DNA of 64,000 nucleotides, from the NCBI GenBank assembly GCA_947579665.1, contig OX388343.1, positions 87,772,254-87,836,253 on the forward strand, read 5' to 3'. Below are positions 38,219 through 48,799 of the stretch, in pieces (the first letter of the stretch is position 1; each line of letters opens with the position of its first letter). The position numbers were made by a program, and so were the translations under genes. Origin of the DNA: Sympetrum striolatum (taxonomy: Eukaryota > Arthropoda > Insecta > Odonata > Libellulidae). The notes beneath the pieces were generated by a model. It saw only the letters and a list, made by a program, of their open reading frames with translations, searched no databases and was not told the DNA's origin.

Positions 38219-38470
38219 CTAGAGGTTTAGTAGTGCATTTGTATCATCTTCACCCATTTTCAATCCGACATCGGATGTAGGCCACCCCAAGTGATTTCCT
38301 ATTCTCTCTGCCCTGTGCTTCTCTTTGCCATACCGCCTTTTAATATTTGATGATGCCTTTGTTCTTACGGTCCCTTGTTCTTCTTGTTGTTCCCTCACAT
38401 TTCTTGGTATACAGTTGAGTATTGCCGATGTCCAACTGTTGTAATTTCTCTTCACTTAGCCTTCCCACAT
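38219..38470 (-). pseudogene. LINE ORF2 C-terminal remnant, copy B
   Basis: A 78-codon frame begins MKRNYNSWTSAILN, matching NCNSWKSAVLN of copy A at 8,953. Near its end the DNA aligns with copy A over GGAAATCACTT and GGCCTACATCCGATG. In the shifted frame it ends GGLHPMSD-stop, against GGLHPMPD-stop in copy A. A 1-base deletion after RENRKSLG explains the frame change. Upstream catalytic domains are absent. Confidence 0.55.
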
Positions 38471-39874
38471 CTGTTTTAGGGACCTTATTTTGTACATCTA
38501 TATTGAAGCGTCTATTTAAATCAGATGTACGTTTGAATGTGAAATCAACCTATATTTTCCATAAATGTATTTAAGATTAGCTAGAGTACCACAGCGTTTA
38601 TCTATCAGAGAACCCCCCGCCAGTACTTCCGAAGGAAACTTCAATCAAGTGAGAAATCAAAAGCCATATTTATACGTGCTAAATTCTCCCATTTTTCGAT
38701 AATAGGTTTACATTTTTATTGTTTGCATTTCAAATTTGGCTTTCAGAAACGATCTCAAATCGTAGGCGATGATTCAGATTCGATATGCATTCGAGCAACG
38801 CGATTTAATTCCGGATAAATTGGAAACCGGTAAACGCGGAATAGATGCATGGTCCGCAGAGAACATAACCCCATCAAATTCTTCCGATAACACATAAATG
38901 CATTTGTGGTGAGGTTTTAATCAGCATAAAATTTATACATTTGTGTTTTAAATAACGTTTAACTAGTCTATTTCATAACTTTTATTTAGTGCTCGTATAA
39001 TCTTTAATTGTTTCATAGCTTGTTAATTTTATTTGATTCTATTTTTTAACGAGTACACTGATTAAATTTTCTCTTCCTACCTCCGTATATTAAGGAATGA
39101 AATACATTTGTTTTTTTTTTGTGGAGCTTAGAGGATAATTTATAAGTCATCTACTTCTGTTTCAGTCTTCTCCATGGTTGTTATGATATGAAAGTTATCG
39201 AGGTATCAGTGATGCTTAATAATGGCATGAATTAAGTTCTTTCCTCATGATATTTTACGATGCGTGCTACTCGTGTAGTCATTGTGCTACATTATGTTGA
39301 TATGTTACGCTTATAGCATTCTGGCTTGATGAAAAGATAAGTAAATCCTCTCCTAACTCGAGAAAGCTAACGACATAGTATCTGAGATGCAAACCAGCGT
39401 AATAAATGCTTCACAAATTAAACGTCCATTCATTTAATGCGCGACGTATTTGAACATGCGAGACGATAAATACTCCTGCAACTAGAACTTAAAATGGAGG
39501 AATGCATAGCGAGGAATTCGGTTGATACGACACTCGGTTAAAGAGAAATACGTGTTTAAGTTGATCCCCTTCATTTCGTGTCAACCTATTTCCACTGTAC
39601 TTGCGGGGAGAGATGAGAATTGGAGCAAGTCCGCGTGCACCTTACTGCGCCCAGTTCGTGGAAATTCGGTGCCAGGAGGGCGGTGGTGGTTGGAGGAGGG
39701 GTTGGAAGAGACCCCTAACGGGAAGAGTATCGATCGGCACAACCCCTTTATGGGTCGTTGAAGGTCGCCACCCCGAGGATGCCGAAGAGCTTGGAATTCG
39801 GTGCAGAATTGAAATGACTGAGGTGTGACGACGCTTCGCTGGAGTTAATCAAATAGGACAAGGGTCCTCCACGT
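38471..39874. other. Gene-free stretch with GC-rich patch at 39.5-39.83 kb
   Basis: AT-rich until about 39,520, where a GC-rich, GGTGG-containing patch opens two overlapping frames (79 and 75 codons). They are in different frames with no domain or splice support, so I do not call a gene. Confidence 0.35.
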
Positions 39875-39935
39875 CAATGCTTCTCAGCAGGGGGTCCGCA
39901 GCTTTCCGGTCGTGTTCCGCAGAAAGCTGGAGCGC
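39875..39935 (+). mobile_element. hAT-like terminal fragment (Charlie type)
   Basis: CAATGCTTCTCAGCAGGGGG followed by TCCGCAGCTTTCC resembles the widespread hAT terminus CAGTG(C/G)TTCTCAA..GGGGTCCGC. The third base departs from CAG. No inverted partner end was found, so this is a weak, probably truncated copy. Confidence 0.35.
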
Positions 39936-40140
39936 TCGGAACACACTGAGGAAAGGGTTTCACGGTGCTTGTTTCCAAAAATCGGTTCTGAATACATTCG
40001 TAATTTGAGGATAAAGGATTTTTCACGGACGACAACGTTACTTGAAAGAAAGCATAAATAAAACATAGTGGATAAATATCATTCAAGGTTTTATATGGAA
40101 TACAGAAATGGATAATTTAGATTAAAACTGAGTTTACCGA

Positions 40141-40215
40141 TTGCTGGAATGGCAGCCTACCAATTCAGAGGAAATGGGTTCGAGTCCCGGTAAACAGGTT
40201 TTTTCCTTCTCTGTG
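40141..40215 (+). repeat. tRNA-derived SINE fragment with consensus B-box
   Basis: GGTTCGAGTCC at 40,177-40,187 is a perfect RNA polymerase III B-box. GGCAGCCTACCAATTCAG upstream is a plausible A-box/anticodon region. It is followed by CGGTAAACAGGTTTTTTCC, as in the fragment at 25,061. The arms do not fold into a complete cloverleaf, so this is a SINE rather than a tRNA gene. Confidence 0.5.
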
Positions 40216-41500
40216 AATGGTTGTACGTGTAAGTTTAATGCTTACGCCCCTCTTGTAATTTCGCGATAAATAGATGTTTGCAGGTGCAATTTGAAGTAAA
40301 AACATAATAATCAACAAATGGTGTGATTTTTGAAAATCAGAAATTAACACAAACTTTCTGCTGATTTGCTTCCGAAAGATTATTCCCTGAATACGTCCAC
40401 TACATACGTTTAAGATATATTTAGACATTTACATGTCTAAATGTAAATGTGTGGATGGAAAAACCTTTACATTGAAATGGTTTTTAATTGGTCGATACGA
40501 TAAAAGGGTTGCCTTATTTAAGGTGGGCTTGTCGACCTGCGTGGTAATTGGGTATGATTTAGTCCTCCCGTCGTTAACCCGACCTTAGGTCAGTTAGGAA
40601 TCCATGCTAAAGGGTTACCGTAGTGTTCTGCCGCTAAATTCAGGACAACAAAGTTTCCATTTGCAAAGGTAAATAGCAACGATTTATCCACTATATCAAC
40701 TTGGCTAATATTGCTTATTTCTTCTATTAAAATTCAGATAACAGATTTATATTCTTCTTACAAGATTTACATAATACTTGCTCAGTTAATGAGTAGCAAT
40801 AGTGCACATTTACTTTTCAGATTATTCTGACTTGAAATTGGTTACGACTGAATATTCATTTAACAACAAAATAACTCAATTTTTCGCAAGTTTGTGGAAC
40901 CTTGAAACGTGGAAATTAAACTCAGCAAACTTCTCCAGAGTTTCATCTTCATTCGATCTTCAGGTTAGTCTTAATGCTGGAAAACTGTTCGAACCGAACT
41001 ATTTCGGCGCCGGAATCGATTGATCGGAAACTATGGTAACCGGAAACTCTTGGACGTAGATAATGTAAACGAGACGCTTGGTGATGGTAAACTGCACAGA
41101 CTGAAAATCTAATTAACTGGAAACCTGATTAACAGCAAACCTAATTAACTGGAGGCCCATTGTCTGGCAAATCTACGAACCTTAGCTAATCAACCGGAAA
41201 TCAGATTGGCTGCCGAGGCAATTAGTTGTGAGCACTACCTACGGCGACTACATAAACAAAAGAGCATAAATAACCAAAACCTACGTTATCCGAGACAAAT
41301 TCTACTCATCCAATATTGCTTGCATATGTTCTCCATTTGGGAAAATTGGGAGGAATTCTGTACTTAAATTTGCTAGACAAATGATGAGATGTAAAACACC
41401 ACTTGTAGAATTGATCCAAGATTCTAAATTGCATAAGGAAATCGGACAAAAGATTATTTCGATTGCGATATAATATTCAGCAATGGTGAGCGTATAGCAG
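40216..41500. other. Gene-free stretch with short cryptic repeats
   Basis: Between about 41,020 and 41,215 short related strings recur (ACCGGAAAC, TAATTAACTGGAAACCTG, TAACAGCAAACCTAATTAAC), a cryptic repeat with a period of about 16-17 bases. A minus-strand frame at 41,302-41,526 is antisense to the LINE start and is not a gene. Confidence 0.35.
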
Positions 41501-41503
41501 TAG

Positions 41504-42247
41504 GAATTCGCAGACGACACAGTCATTTACAGGGAAATAGTTAGTTCAGAGGATAGATTAACCCTTTCGAACGACTTAGTTAGAATTATGAACTGGTGCG
41601 ATGATTGGCAATTAGAGCTTAATGTAGAAAAGTGTTCGGTAGCTAAATTCTTCGAAAGAAAATCTATAATAAATCATTATTCTTATAGCCTCCGAGGGGT
41701 AAACCTAATGACAGTAGAATTGGTAAAGTATCTTGGAGTAGCTCTCACGAATAATCTATCATGGATTGCCCACATCCGAAATATATGTGGAAAAGCACTT
41801 GAGAAACTCGGCTTCGTTAGAAGAATAGTCGGTAGGAGCGAAGAAAACGTTCGCGAGCGATGTTACTTAGCGTTAGTTAGGCCTCACCTTGAGTGCGCAT
41901 GTAGTGTATGGGACCCCGCCGAGAAATGTCATATTCGGGATTTAGAAAAAGTACAACGAAAGGCGATACGATTTGTAAAGAATTGCTACGATAAAACAGC
42001 CAGTTTCACTCAGATGTTACAGGCCGCGGGATGGGAATCATTAGAAGATAGAAGAAAAATTCAAAAGATAAATTTATTAAATAAGTTCAGAGAAATTACG
42101 TTCTCAGATGATGTAACCGATATAATGCGACCCCCCTGTTATATGGGCCGTTCTGATACTGCCAGAAAGATTAGGGAAATAGATGCTAGAACGAATCGTT
42201 TCAAAAATTCATTTTTTCCGCGAAGTATACGCGAAAGCAACCGTTAA
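41504..42247 (+). pseudogene. Reverse-transcriptase C-terminal half of a LINE
   Basis: The first recognisable residues are EFADDTVIYREIVSS. FADD (41,507-41,518) is the RT palm motif with the two catalytic aspartates. The same frame continues without a stop for about 245 codons: MNWCDDWQLELNVEKC, VKYLGVALTNNLSW (typical YLGV.L...L.W), CYLALVRPHLECACSVWDP, LEKVQRKAIRFV, AGWESLEDRRK and NRFKNSFFPRSIRESN at the end. This is the normal order in CR1/L2/jockey-type LINE proteins. A TAG codon lies just upstream of EFADD and no fingers domain is visible, so the copy is 5'-truncated. The long intact frame implies a fairly young insertion. Confidence 0.85.
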
Positions 42248-42330
42248 AAGAAAATAGAGTCAAGGTGCTTGCACCCCCTGCCACTCACCGAAAGGCGGCT
42301 TGCGGGGTTCTTACATACACATAGAGGAAG
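41504..42330 (+). mobile_element. 5'-truncated LINE (CR1/L2-like) with reverse-transcriptase motif and conserved 3' end
   Basis: The element contains the second half of a reverse transcriptase, the downstream domain to a stop at 42,247, and a short 3' UTR. The 3' UTR segment GCACCCCCTGCCACTCACCG, then AAAGGCGGCTTGCGGGGTTC (42,271-42,310), is the element's tail signature. An inverted relative of that tail lies at 43,226-43,285. The exact 3' terminus and any target duplication were not identified. Confidence 0.75.
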
Positions 42331-43225
42331 TTCTTCATATATCGCCTTAAATAGAAAAGGTCTAACGGAAATTGGCAAGGTTTTTATGAAGTAGGATAAG
42401 ATATGATAAAAGTGTTGAAAGAAATCGACTTGAAATCTTTCAGTGGCAAGTGAAATAATGATATGCACAGTTCAATAAATATATAGAGGGGGTCCTATAC
42501 ATGGCTTATACCTTTCAAAATAAAATTAAAAAATGGAAAACTATCGAAATGTATATGCTGTTTGATTCATTATCCTTTGGAAATCAGTAAATTTTCAGAC
42601 TAAAGAATTCAAAAGATTGTTACGGCCCATTTCTATCGCTTTCTTTTTTTCTTTATTTAATTTTATTGAAGGCACCCGTCATTTTAGGACACCTTGCATC
42701 AGCAGACATGCACAGGTGCCACTCTGGAAAGATAGGCAAGCTAGGATATCACCACATCTTTTTAATAACTTACAAATCTTTGGCTTGATATCGACAATGA
42801 GAATACGCGTAATGAAGTGTTATAAAAAGAAGTACAGTGTCAATAAAATCGCTTATTGTATAATTTTAAGTAATCGAACAACAATTGTTTGTTTTTAATC
42901 AAAATAACAATGCAACAATCGATGGGTTGAAGTTGGAAGCAGAACTATAAATTAAACAATTGACGATGAACAAGCGAACGGGTCGCTTCAGAGCGGCTAT
43001 ACGCGAATAGTTGAAGCCTGCACTGCCACTCACACTATCATCATAAACCATCTCTGGTCTCTTCAGCCCACTCCACAAGTCCTCGTCAACGTAGAGCCTT
43101 TGAACGTTGAAGCCTTTCATTGCAGACTCAATCCACTTCGCGACCCAGCTCTATCTTGCCTTGACTACTATGTTTTTTATACACCCTCTTCGTGTAATTA
43201 ACCAAAATATGCTTCTCCATTTACA
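42331..43225. other. Interval between LINE tail and its inverted relative
   Basis: AT-rich to 42,900, then GC-richer at 42,930-43,180. A 73-codon minus-strand frame in that part (42,899-43,120) contains LYVDEDLWSGLKRPEMVYDD, which resembles the D..W..-RP..- endings of RTE-like LINE proteins. With no second copy this is too weak to call. Confidence 0.3.
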
Positions 43226-43285
43226 TCTACATATGAACCCTGCGAATCGCCTTTGGGTGTGTGGCAGATGGTGCATGTAACCCTG
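43226..43285 (-). repeat. Inverted copy of the LINE 3' tail
   Basis: On the minus strand this reads GGTTACATGCACCATCTGCC, ACACACCCAAAGGCGATTCG, CAGGGTTCATATG. It aligns with the tail of the LINE at 42,271-42,310 (roughly four of five bases match). It is an independent, heavily truncated insertion of the same or a close family, in opposite orientation, about 950 bases away. Confidence 0.6.
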
Positions 43286-45134
43286 AGTCTATTTCTTTAA
43301 TCTTTTACTTTGCGTCCGTGCATAGACGAATCTTTGAAACGGTTGTTTCTAGTATTCGTTTAATCATACTGTAGATTAGCCTATGAAACAAGGAAGACAC
43401 ATCCTCAATGTCTTCCAAGAACGAACTATAATTGATTTTATTGAATTAAATTCAGCCATAGTTTGTATCTTCTTTCTCCTGAAGATTCCAATCCATTTTC
43501 CGAAAAGATCTGGGTGACGCTTTCAGCTTTGCGACAGCAATTATTGAAAAAAAAACTCACATTTTGACGGTGAGCCTTTTCTAATTCACTAATGCAATGC
43601 CTGGCAGAAGATTCCCATAAACTTCATGGGTACTCCAGATGGGATCTTGCAAGCGTAAAGTAGCTTCACTCACAGACATCTTTCGTCGCTTTTACTGGTT
43701 ATTTTTTAGACGAAGCAGAGTTTCTTAAGTGCTCGTCCACATAAAATGTTATGGATGTATCTCCTGCTAAACTGTATACAAGGGTGACTGCAAGATATTT
43801 CAGCAAGGCTGCAGTTATCCATTCTCTTTCTCAAAGAAATCTTCCAATGAAATTCTTTCAAAAAGTCAAGTTCATTTGTCGTACATAATTTAGCTATATT
43901 TTTACTTAATTATCATGATTAAATTCCAAGTCATTGAATGAATGAGTTAACTCAATTAAGACAATGCTATGCCCAAGTTAATCTCTCTTTCATCTAAACT
44001 AAAAGTTTGATAAATTTGATGAAAAATAACAAACAAACAAATTTAAGAAAGAACGCAAAAATAAGGCAAAAATATTGGGTTTGTGGGGAAAAATATTCTC
44101 AAGTGAAAGTTGCAGAAGATAAAAAAAACCCACGTTGCCACACCAGGAAAAGGGTGAAAAGGAATGCGAAAACACAGGATATATAACGTAAAAAATTACA
44201 ATTAGATATAATTAAACTTGAAACAATTATCAATTGATCCGATAGAAGATAAAACATACAAAACTGGCTTATCCAGTACAATAAAGAAGAAAGTGCAATG
44301 AGAAAGGGACCGAGTCAAAATTAAAACATAGTATACAATCATAAGTTTCTCGCATTCTACATCAGTATGCAAATCAATGATGATAATAGGTTGCAATGAA
44401 GTTGAGGAAACATTTTTGAAATGATGCGAAAAATTGAAATGAGATAGAATTTATGGATGGAATATAAGACTCTAATAAATAATTAGAGTTGACATTAACG
44501 TCACATCAGAATGTATTCTTCTCCAAAATTGAAAAAGACCATCTTTAAATATTAAACTTTACCGGCATTCATTGAACGAACCTTTATAAAAGAAATCGGG
44601 TAAATTTTGATTTCACAATCTAAGAAATGGATCAAAAACGCATGGGGAATCAACGCATCTTGAGAGAGAAAAACTTCGAAGGCGGACATTTCCAGATGAT
44701 TAGCTATAAGCTTTCAAACTTGGTCGTGCGATTCGAGCTTTTCTCTAAATTGAAACCGGCGGTGCAAAAGTGATGGAAAGGAAATTGGAGAGAAAAGTTC
44801 TCCACCTTAAGATGGATGAGTTCGCAGAGTAATATTTTCACCCACAGTTCTTCTCGAAACGAGAACAGAGAGTCACGAAGCGACGAAATTAGCAAGCGAG
44901 AGTTCGGAAGCCGTGACGTCTGTCAAAGTTGTCTCTTAAGTTCGGCTAAGGCATGTTTACTGCGTTGTAAACAGCGAACGATTCTAGGCACGCTTTTTGA
45001 GACCTACAATCTCGAAGGGTAAACAAAAAGGAATCTCCTAGCAACGAGAAATGTGTACTCATGTAAAACTAAATGTAATCAGCTTCCTTTTAGTGCAATG
45101 TAATTTCATCTATGATAATTATCACTGTCAATTA
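43286..45134. other. Gene-free stretch
   Basis: AT-rich with small frames. A CpG-richer part at 44,690-45,020 has frames on both strands (68 and 63 codons) without recognised domains. Confidence 0.35.
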
Positions 45135-45661
45135 TCTTACAAATAAAATAGAAATTTTGTTTGTGCGGTTTTGCGAAACACTCGAAAACAAAAAGATATA
45201 GAATTAGTAAATTTCAAAGATAGATAAATATCTTTCCAGTGTAGACTATGAGCCACTATCAATTTACGAGTACCTCGCACCTAACAGTCCCCGATTCGAC
45301 GCCAGACGAGGCGTAGCGTTCCCATGAAGAAATACATGCAAAGTTTATTATGTCGTTCGCAGGGGTTGTTCTTTTGTGAAGTTAGAGTGGAAAGAATAAT
45401 TATTCATAATCTGGATAAGCACCAAAAAAGGGAAAAATTAATATACAATAATATATTCTTATTATGGCCGTAGAAAATAGTCTTTGAATTGAATTTGCGA
45501 TAATTTTGATGAAATGAATAAAACTAGTAATTTTTAAGTCGACTTTTTTCTTGAGGAAGAAATTTTATATTTTTTTTGAGAGTTCATTTAAGTCGCAAAT
45601 TCTTAGGGCAGTTTTCAATTTTCATTTCCCCGTCGATCGATTCAGCGGGACGTTTGGATAG
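45135..45661 (+). mobile_element. Short diverged Helitron relative, copy 2 (about 527 bp)
   Basis: It starts at a TC preceded by A, followed by TTTTGTTTGTGCGGTTTTG and CACTCGAAAAC, as in the copy at 26,223. Shared blocks include TTCGACGCCAGACGAGG (26,373: TTCGAACCCAGACGAG), GAAGAAATACATGCAAAG, a GTTGTTCTTTTGTGAAGTTA stretch and AAGCACCAAAAAAGG. The end reads CCCCGTCGATCGATTCAGCG, GG, ACGTTTGGATAG, aligning with the hairpin and CACTTCTGCTAG of copy 1, with CTAG decayed to ATAG. It lacks the 1 kb middle of copy 1. Confidence 0.6.
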
Positions 45662-45758
45662 TATGTTTATTAATAAATACAACTACTGTTCGAGTTCAGT
45701 AATTTCCATAATAAACATTTTTAGAATTCATTTTTCGTCTTGTTGCAGACCGTTTTCG

Positions 45759-45823
45759 GATTAGATGGAAGAGAAGACTTATTATAGTGTCAACCTCACC
45801 CGGATAAAGACTTATTATTATTG
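45759..45823 (+). repeat. LINE/SINE-type 3' tail, copy 6
   Basis: GATTAGATGGAAGAGAAGAC, TTATTATAGTGTCAACCTCA, CCCGGATAAAGAC, then TTATTATTATTG. GAC/GTC pairing retains the base of the stem. It lies 98 bases downstream of the Helitron relative. Confidence 0.6.
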
Positions 45824-48569
45824 TTTCTCTTAGGTGAATTTTAATAAGATATTATGATTAAATCACATACATATTCGTATGAAATCGGGTTGATCTGAGG
45901 GATCTGAGATTGCGAAAAACTATAAGAGACCTTTTTTCACAAATCAAATGTAGTCAACGACACATTGATATTAATGTTTTCTTTTAGCTAGAACGGATAC
46001 TCCAAACAACTAATTCGACACATTTTATACGTTTTCCGCTGAATACGTGACTAAGTAATTGTCGAAAAGAGATATTTTTAACTATCCGACAAATTTTGGA
46101 ATAAATGTGAAATTGACAACATTTTTGAACGCTAAATGCAAATACAATTAGGCAAAATTAAGAACAGTCTTATACCTCAACTAAACCGAAAGTTTGAGAA
46201 TGAATTCCCACTTAAATGTTTTAATGAATGAGAGAACACCTTCATATTTTTAAACATAAAATTGCGTATAATTTTACAGAAACATATTTTTGGGTCCTGG
46301 CTTCGATCTCCAGTTTTCCTAAAGATGCAACTTTCCTTGGTTTTCTAGCAAATATTATTTTTATTTATTTATTTATCATCCTACGCAGCCATACGTGCAT
46401 CAGGTAAAAGATTTTTATAAATACAGTTTAGAATGATAATAAATAATAATTACCAATTTACAATAAATTCGTTTAAATGTACAGGATAAAAAGAAATAAT
46501 CAATTTATAAATAAATAATTAATTTTACTGCTAAGGGGATACAATATTTAAACAGTTTACCACTACCTACCACAGAAAGAGTTTAAATAAAATCGCATTT
46601 AAGATGGTTTCACATTTGATGTAGAAATGAGACGTAGATATCTATTATACTTTCTTATCTAGAATTACTTTCCATTTACGTCATCATTACATGAGGCTGT
46701 ACGAGGTTATATTACGGTAAGGTTAGATATGCTAGCCTAACGATCAAAAACAGAACATTAACTTTAAAGGTACTCTTCATGGAGGATTCTCTGAATTTAT
46801 GGCTCTATCCACACCAAACGGTGCCGTAAACCCATATTCGGAATTGCCTCCTCATTCCAAGAGTCGCCTTCCATTCAAAGACGACAAAAAAACGACGCCG
46901 AGTGGATTTCATTCACATTTCATTACTCGTTCAATACGGTCTCGGCGATTGGCTGGAGAACAACAATAGGCGAGGAATCTGACGCAACAATGCGACGCGG
47001 AAATATCGTTGCGTGCCTGGGAACTCATAATACAAACTCCTCCATGGGATAAAGAGAGCATTGTGGGACTAATTGCGGTATTCAACACGCTCAGATAAAC
47101 AGCACGGAAACAAACGCCATTTTCAATACGGAATGCCTATCTCTGGATTATATACTTAATTTACGCTTTCATTCCAGGCTGAATTGCAAGTTTTCAGAAA
47201 AGATTTTCAAAGATGGGTATCGAGTGATCAATATGATGAGCCCACGATCAAATTTTTCTGAATGAAGAGATTATGCTTTCTTGCGTAAATTTCAAAGAGT
47301 TCCTCGATCCACAAAAACAACGAGGAGCTCGATATGGAATGCTAACAATGAGAGACAACACAACAATGGAAACAATATCTGTAAATAAACCAAAATAAAA
47401 CGCCTATTTACAATAATTATCTACTGCGTTTCCTTATTTCATCTTTTTTCCTTGAGGGTGTTTTCCTACAGTGGATTATTAGACTGTTTTATTATCCACT
47501 TAGCAACGTCTTTATATCTTTTCTTTATTTTTAATTTACGATCTCTTTATCTTTTAATCCTGGTCTAATCGAATTTCAAGTAAAAGCAGTATAAGAAAGA
47601 ATTTACCCTTACAGTAATAATTTAATTATATATAAATAATGTAAATAATATTTAGTGCTACATACATATTCTATTAGAGAAGTTTATTATCGTAAGAAAG
47701 TTATTATATTGAAAATATAAATATACAAGAGTAATTACCACATTACGAATCGGAACACTATGTGAATGACAAAACCTTCCATTCTGTAAAAGATTAGATT
47801 AAATATTTTCATCCCCTTTTCCAAGTTATAAGAGCCTAATTGGTGGAGAATCCAACCAGCCTTTGGAATAATGACTGTAGAGATGGACAAGACTCATAAG
47901 GTGCAGCTTACTTTTTGATGAAATATAAAATGACAAAATCATCAGTCATTTTCACCGATAAATTGAGTCTGCATCGACGATGGTTCTTTCAATCGAATCT
48001 GTCACGATGCATTATCGATAATTCTCGAAAAATTGCTTTTCCGCCTCGACTTTCCATTAGCGTTCCCGAGATTAATCGAAAAATACGGCGAGAAGGTACG
48101 TTTCCATCGTGGGAAGGAGCGTTTCATGGCTGATAGGAAATCCAATTAATAAACGTGGCTGAGTCATACCCTCGAGGCTATGGATCGAGATTGAAGGGAA
48201 ACATCACGAGGCATAACAGATTCCAATAACGTAAAATCTAATCGGACAAGAGGTGGCTGCTGATTCATAGAAAAGCAGCAGATAAATACAAATCAAAGCC
48301 AACCAATGCGCTATGAAGAGTAACATCAACTTATTCTTCATTATTTTTGTCATTGCCAGCAAAATTTTGCTATTTTTGCAACTACATAAATCTCCTTCTC
48401 TCACTTCAGTACTCAGCCCGGTTACACTCAAGCCCTTCCAACATTATCAATAAAAAGCTGTACAGAGATAATGGGGCTTAGTAGTGATGAGGAGTGAGGT
48501 AGTTTTCCCTTACTTTCTTCACGAAGCCATGAACGAGGAAATTGGAAATACATTTTTTATTATAAAACT
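45824..48569. other. Gene-free stretch with possible SINE remnant at 46.28-46.38 kb
   Basis: At 46,290-46,377, GGTCCTGGCTTCGATCTCC resembles a decayed B-box. It is followed by AGTTTTCC, GATGCAACTTTCC and a (TTTA)n tract (46,357-46,377), possibly a SINE end. A CpG-richer part lies at 46,790-47,160. Other frames are short and unrecognised. Confidence 0.3.
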
Positions 48570-48799
48570 TTAGTTTGAGGTCAACCTAAGTGGCCTTATT
48601 ATTACACTTGCTTTCTATTTATATTAAAAATTCATTCATTACCATTTCAGGACTGAACATTTGACCGCTTAATATATTATTGATACATGGAAAAACGTTA
48701 GTTCGAGACCAGCCTAAGTGGCCTGAGAGAGTTAAACTTGCTTTCTTTTTATGTTAAAATTCATTCATTAACATTTCAGGATTGAACTTTTGACCGCTT
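48570..48799. repeat. Imperfect tandem duplication, 128-bp period
   Basis: The first unit (48,570-48,670) reads TTAGTTTGAGGTCAACCTAA, GTGGCC, CTTGCTTTCT, TTCATTCATTACCATTTCAG, GACTGAACATTTGACCGCTT. The second unit (48,698-48,799) repeats this at high similarity with small substitutions. A 27-base spacer separates the copies. No coding or transposon end is visible. Confidence 0.75.

Noticed and set aside
39522..39828. Two overlapping plus-strand frames in a GGTGG-rich patch
   Set aside because: Different frames of the same GC-rich segment with low-complexity products; no gene evidence.
42899..43120. Minus-strand 73-codon frame resembling an RTE-type LINE ending (LWSGLKRPEM)
   Set aside because: Only one short weak similarity, no second copy and no recognisable tail; kept as a remark only.
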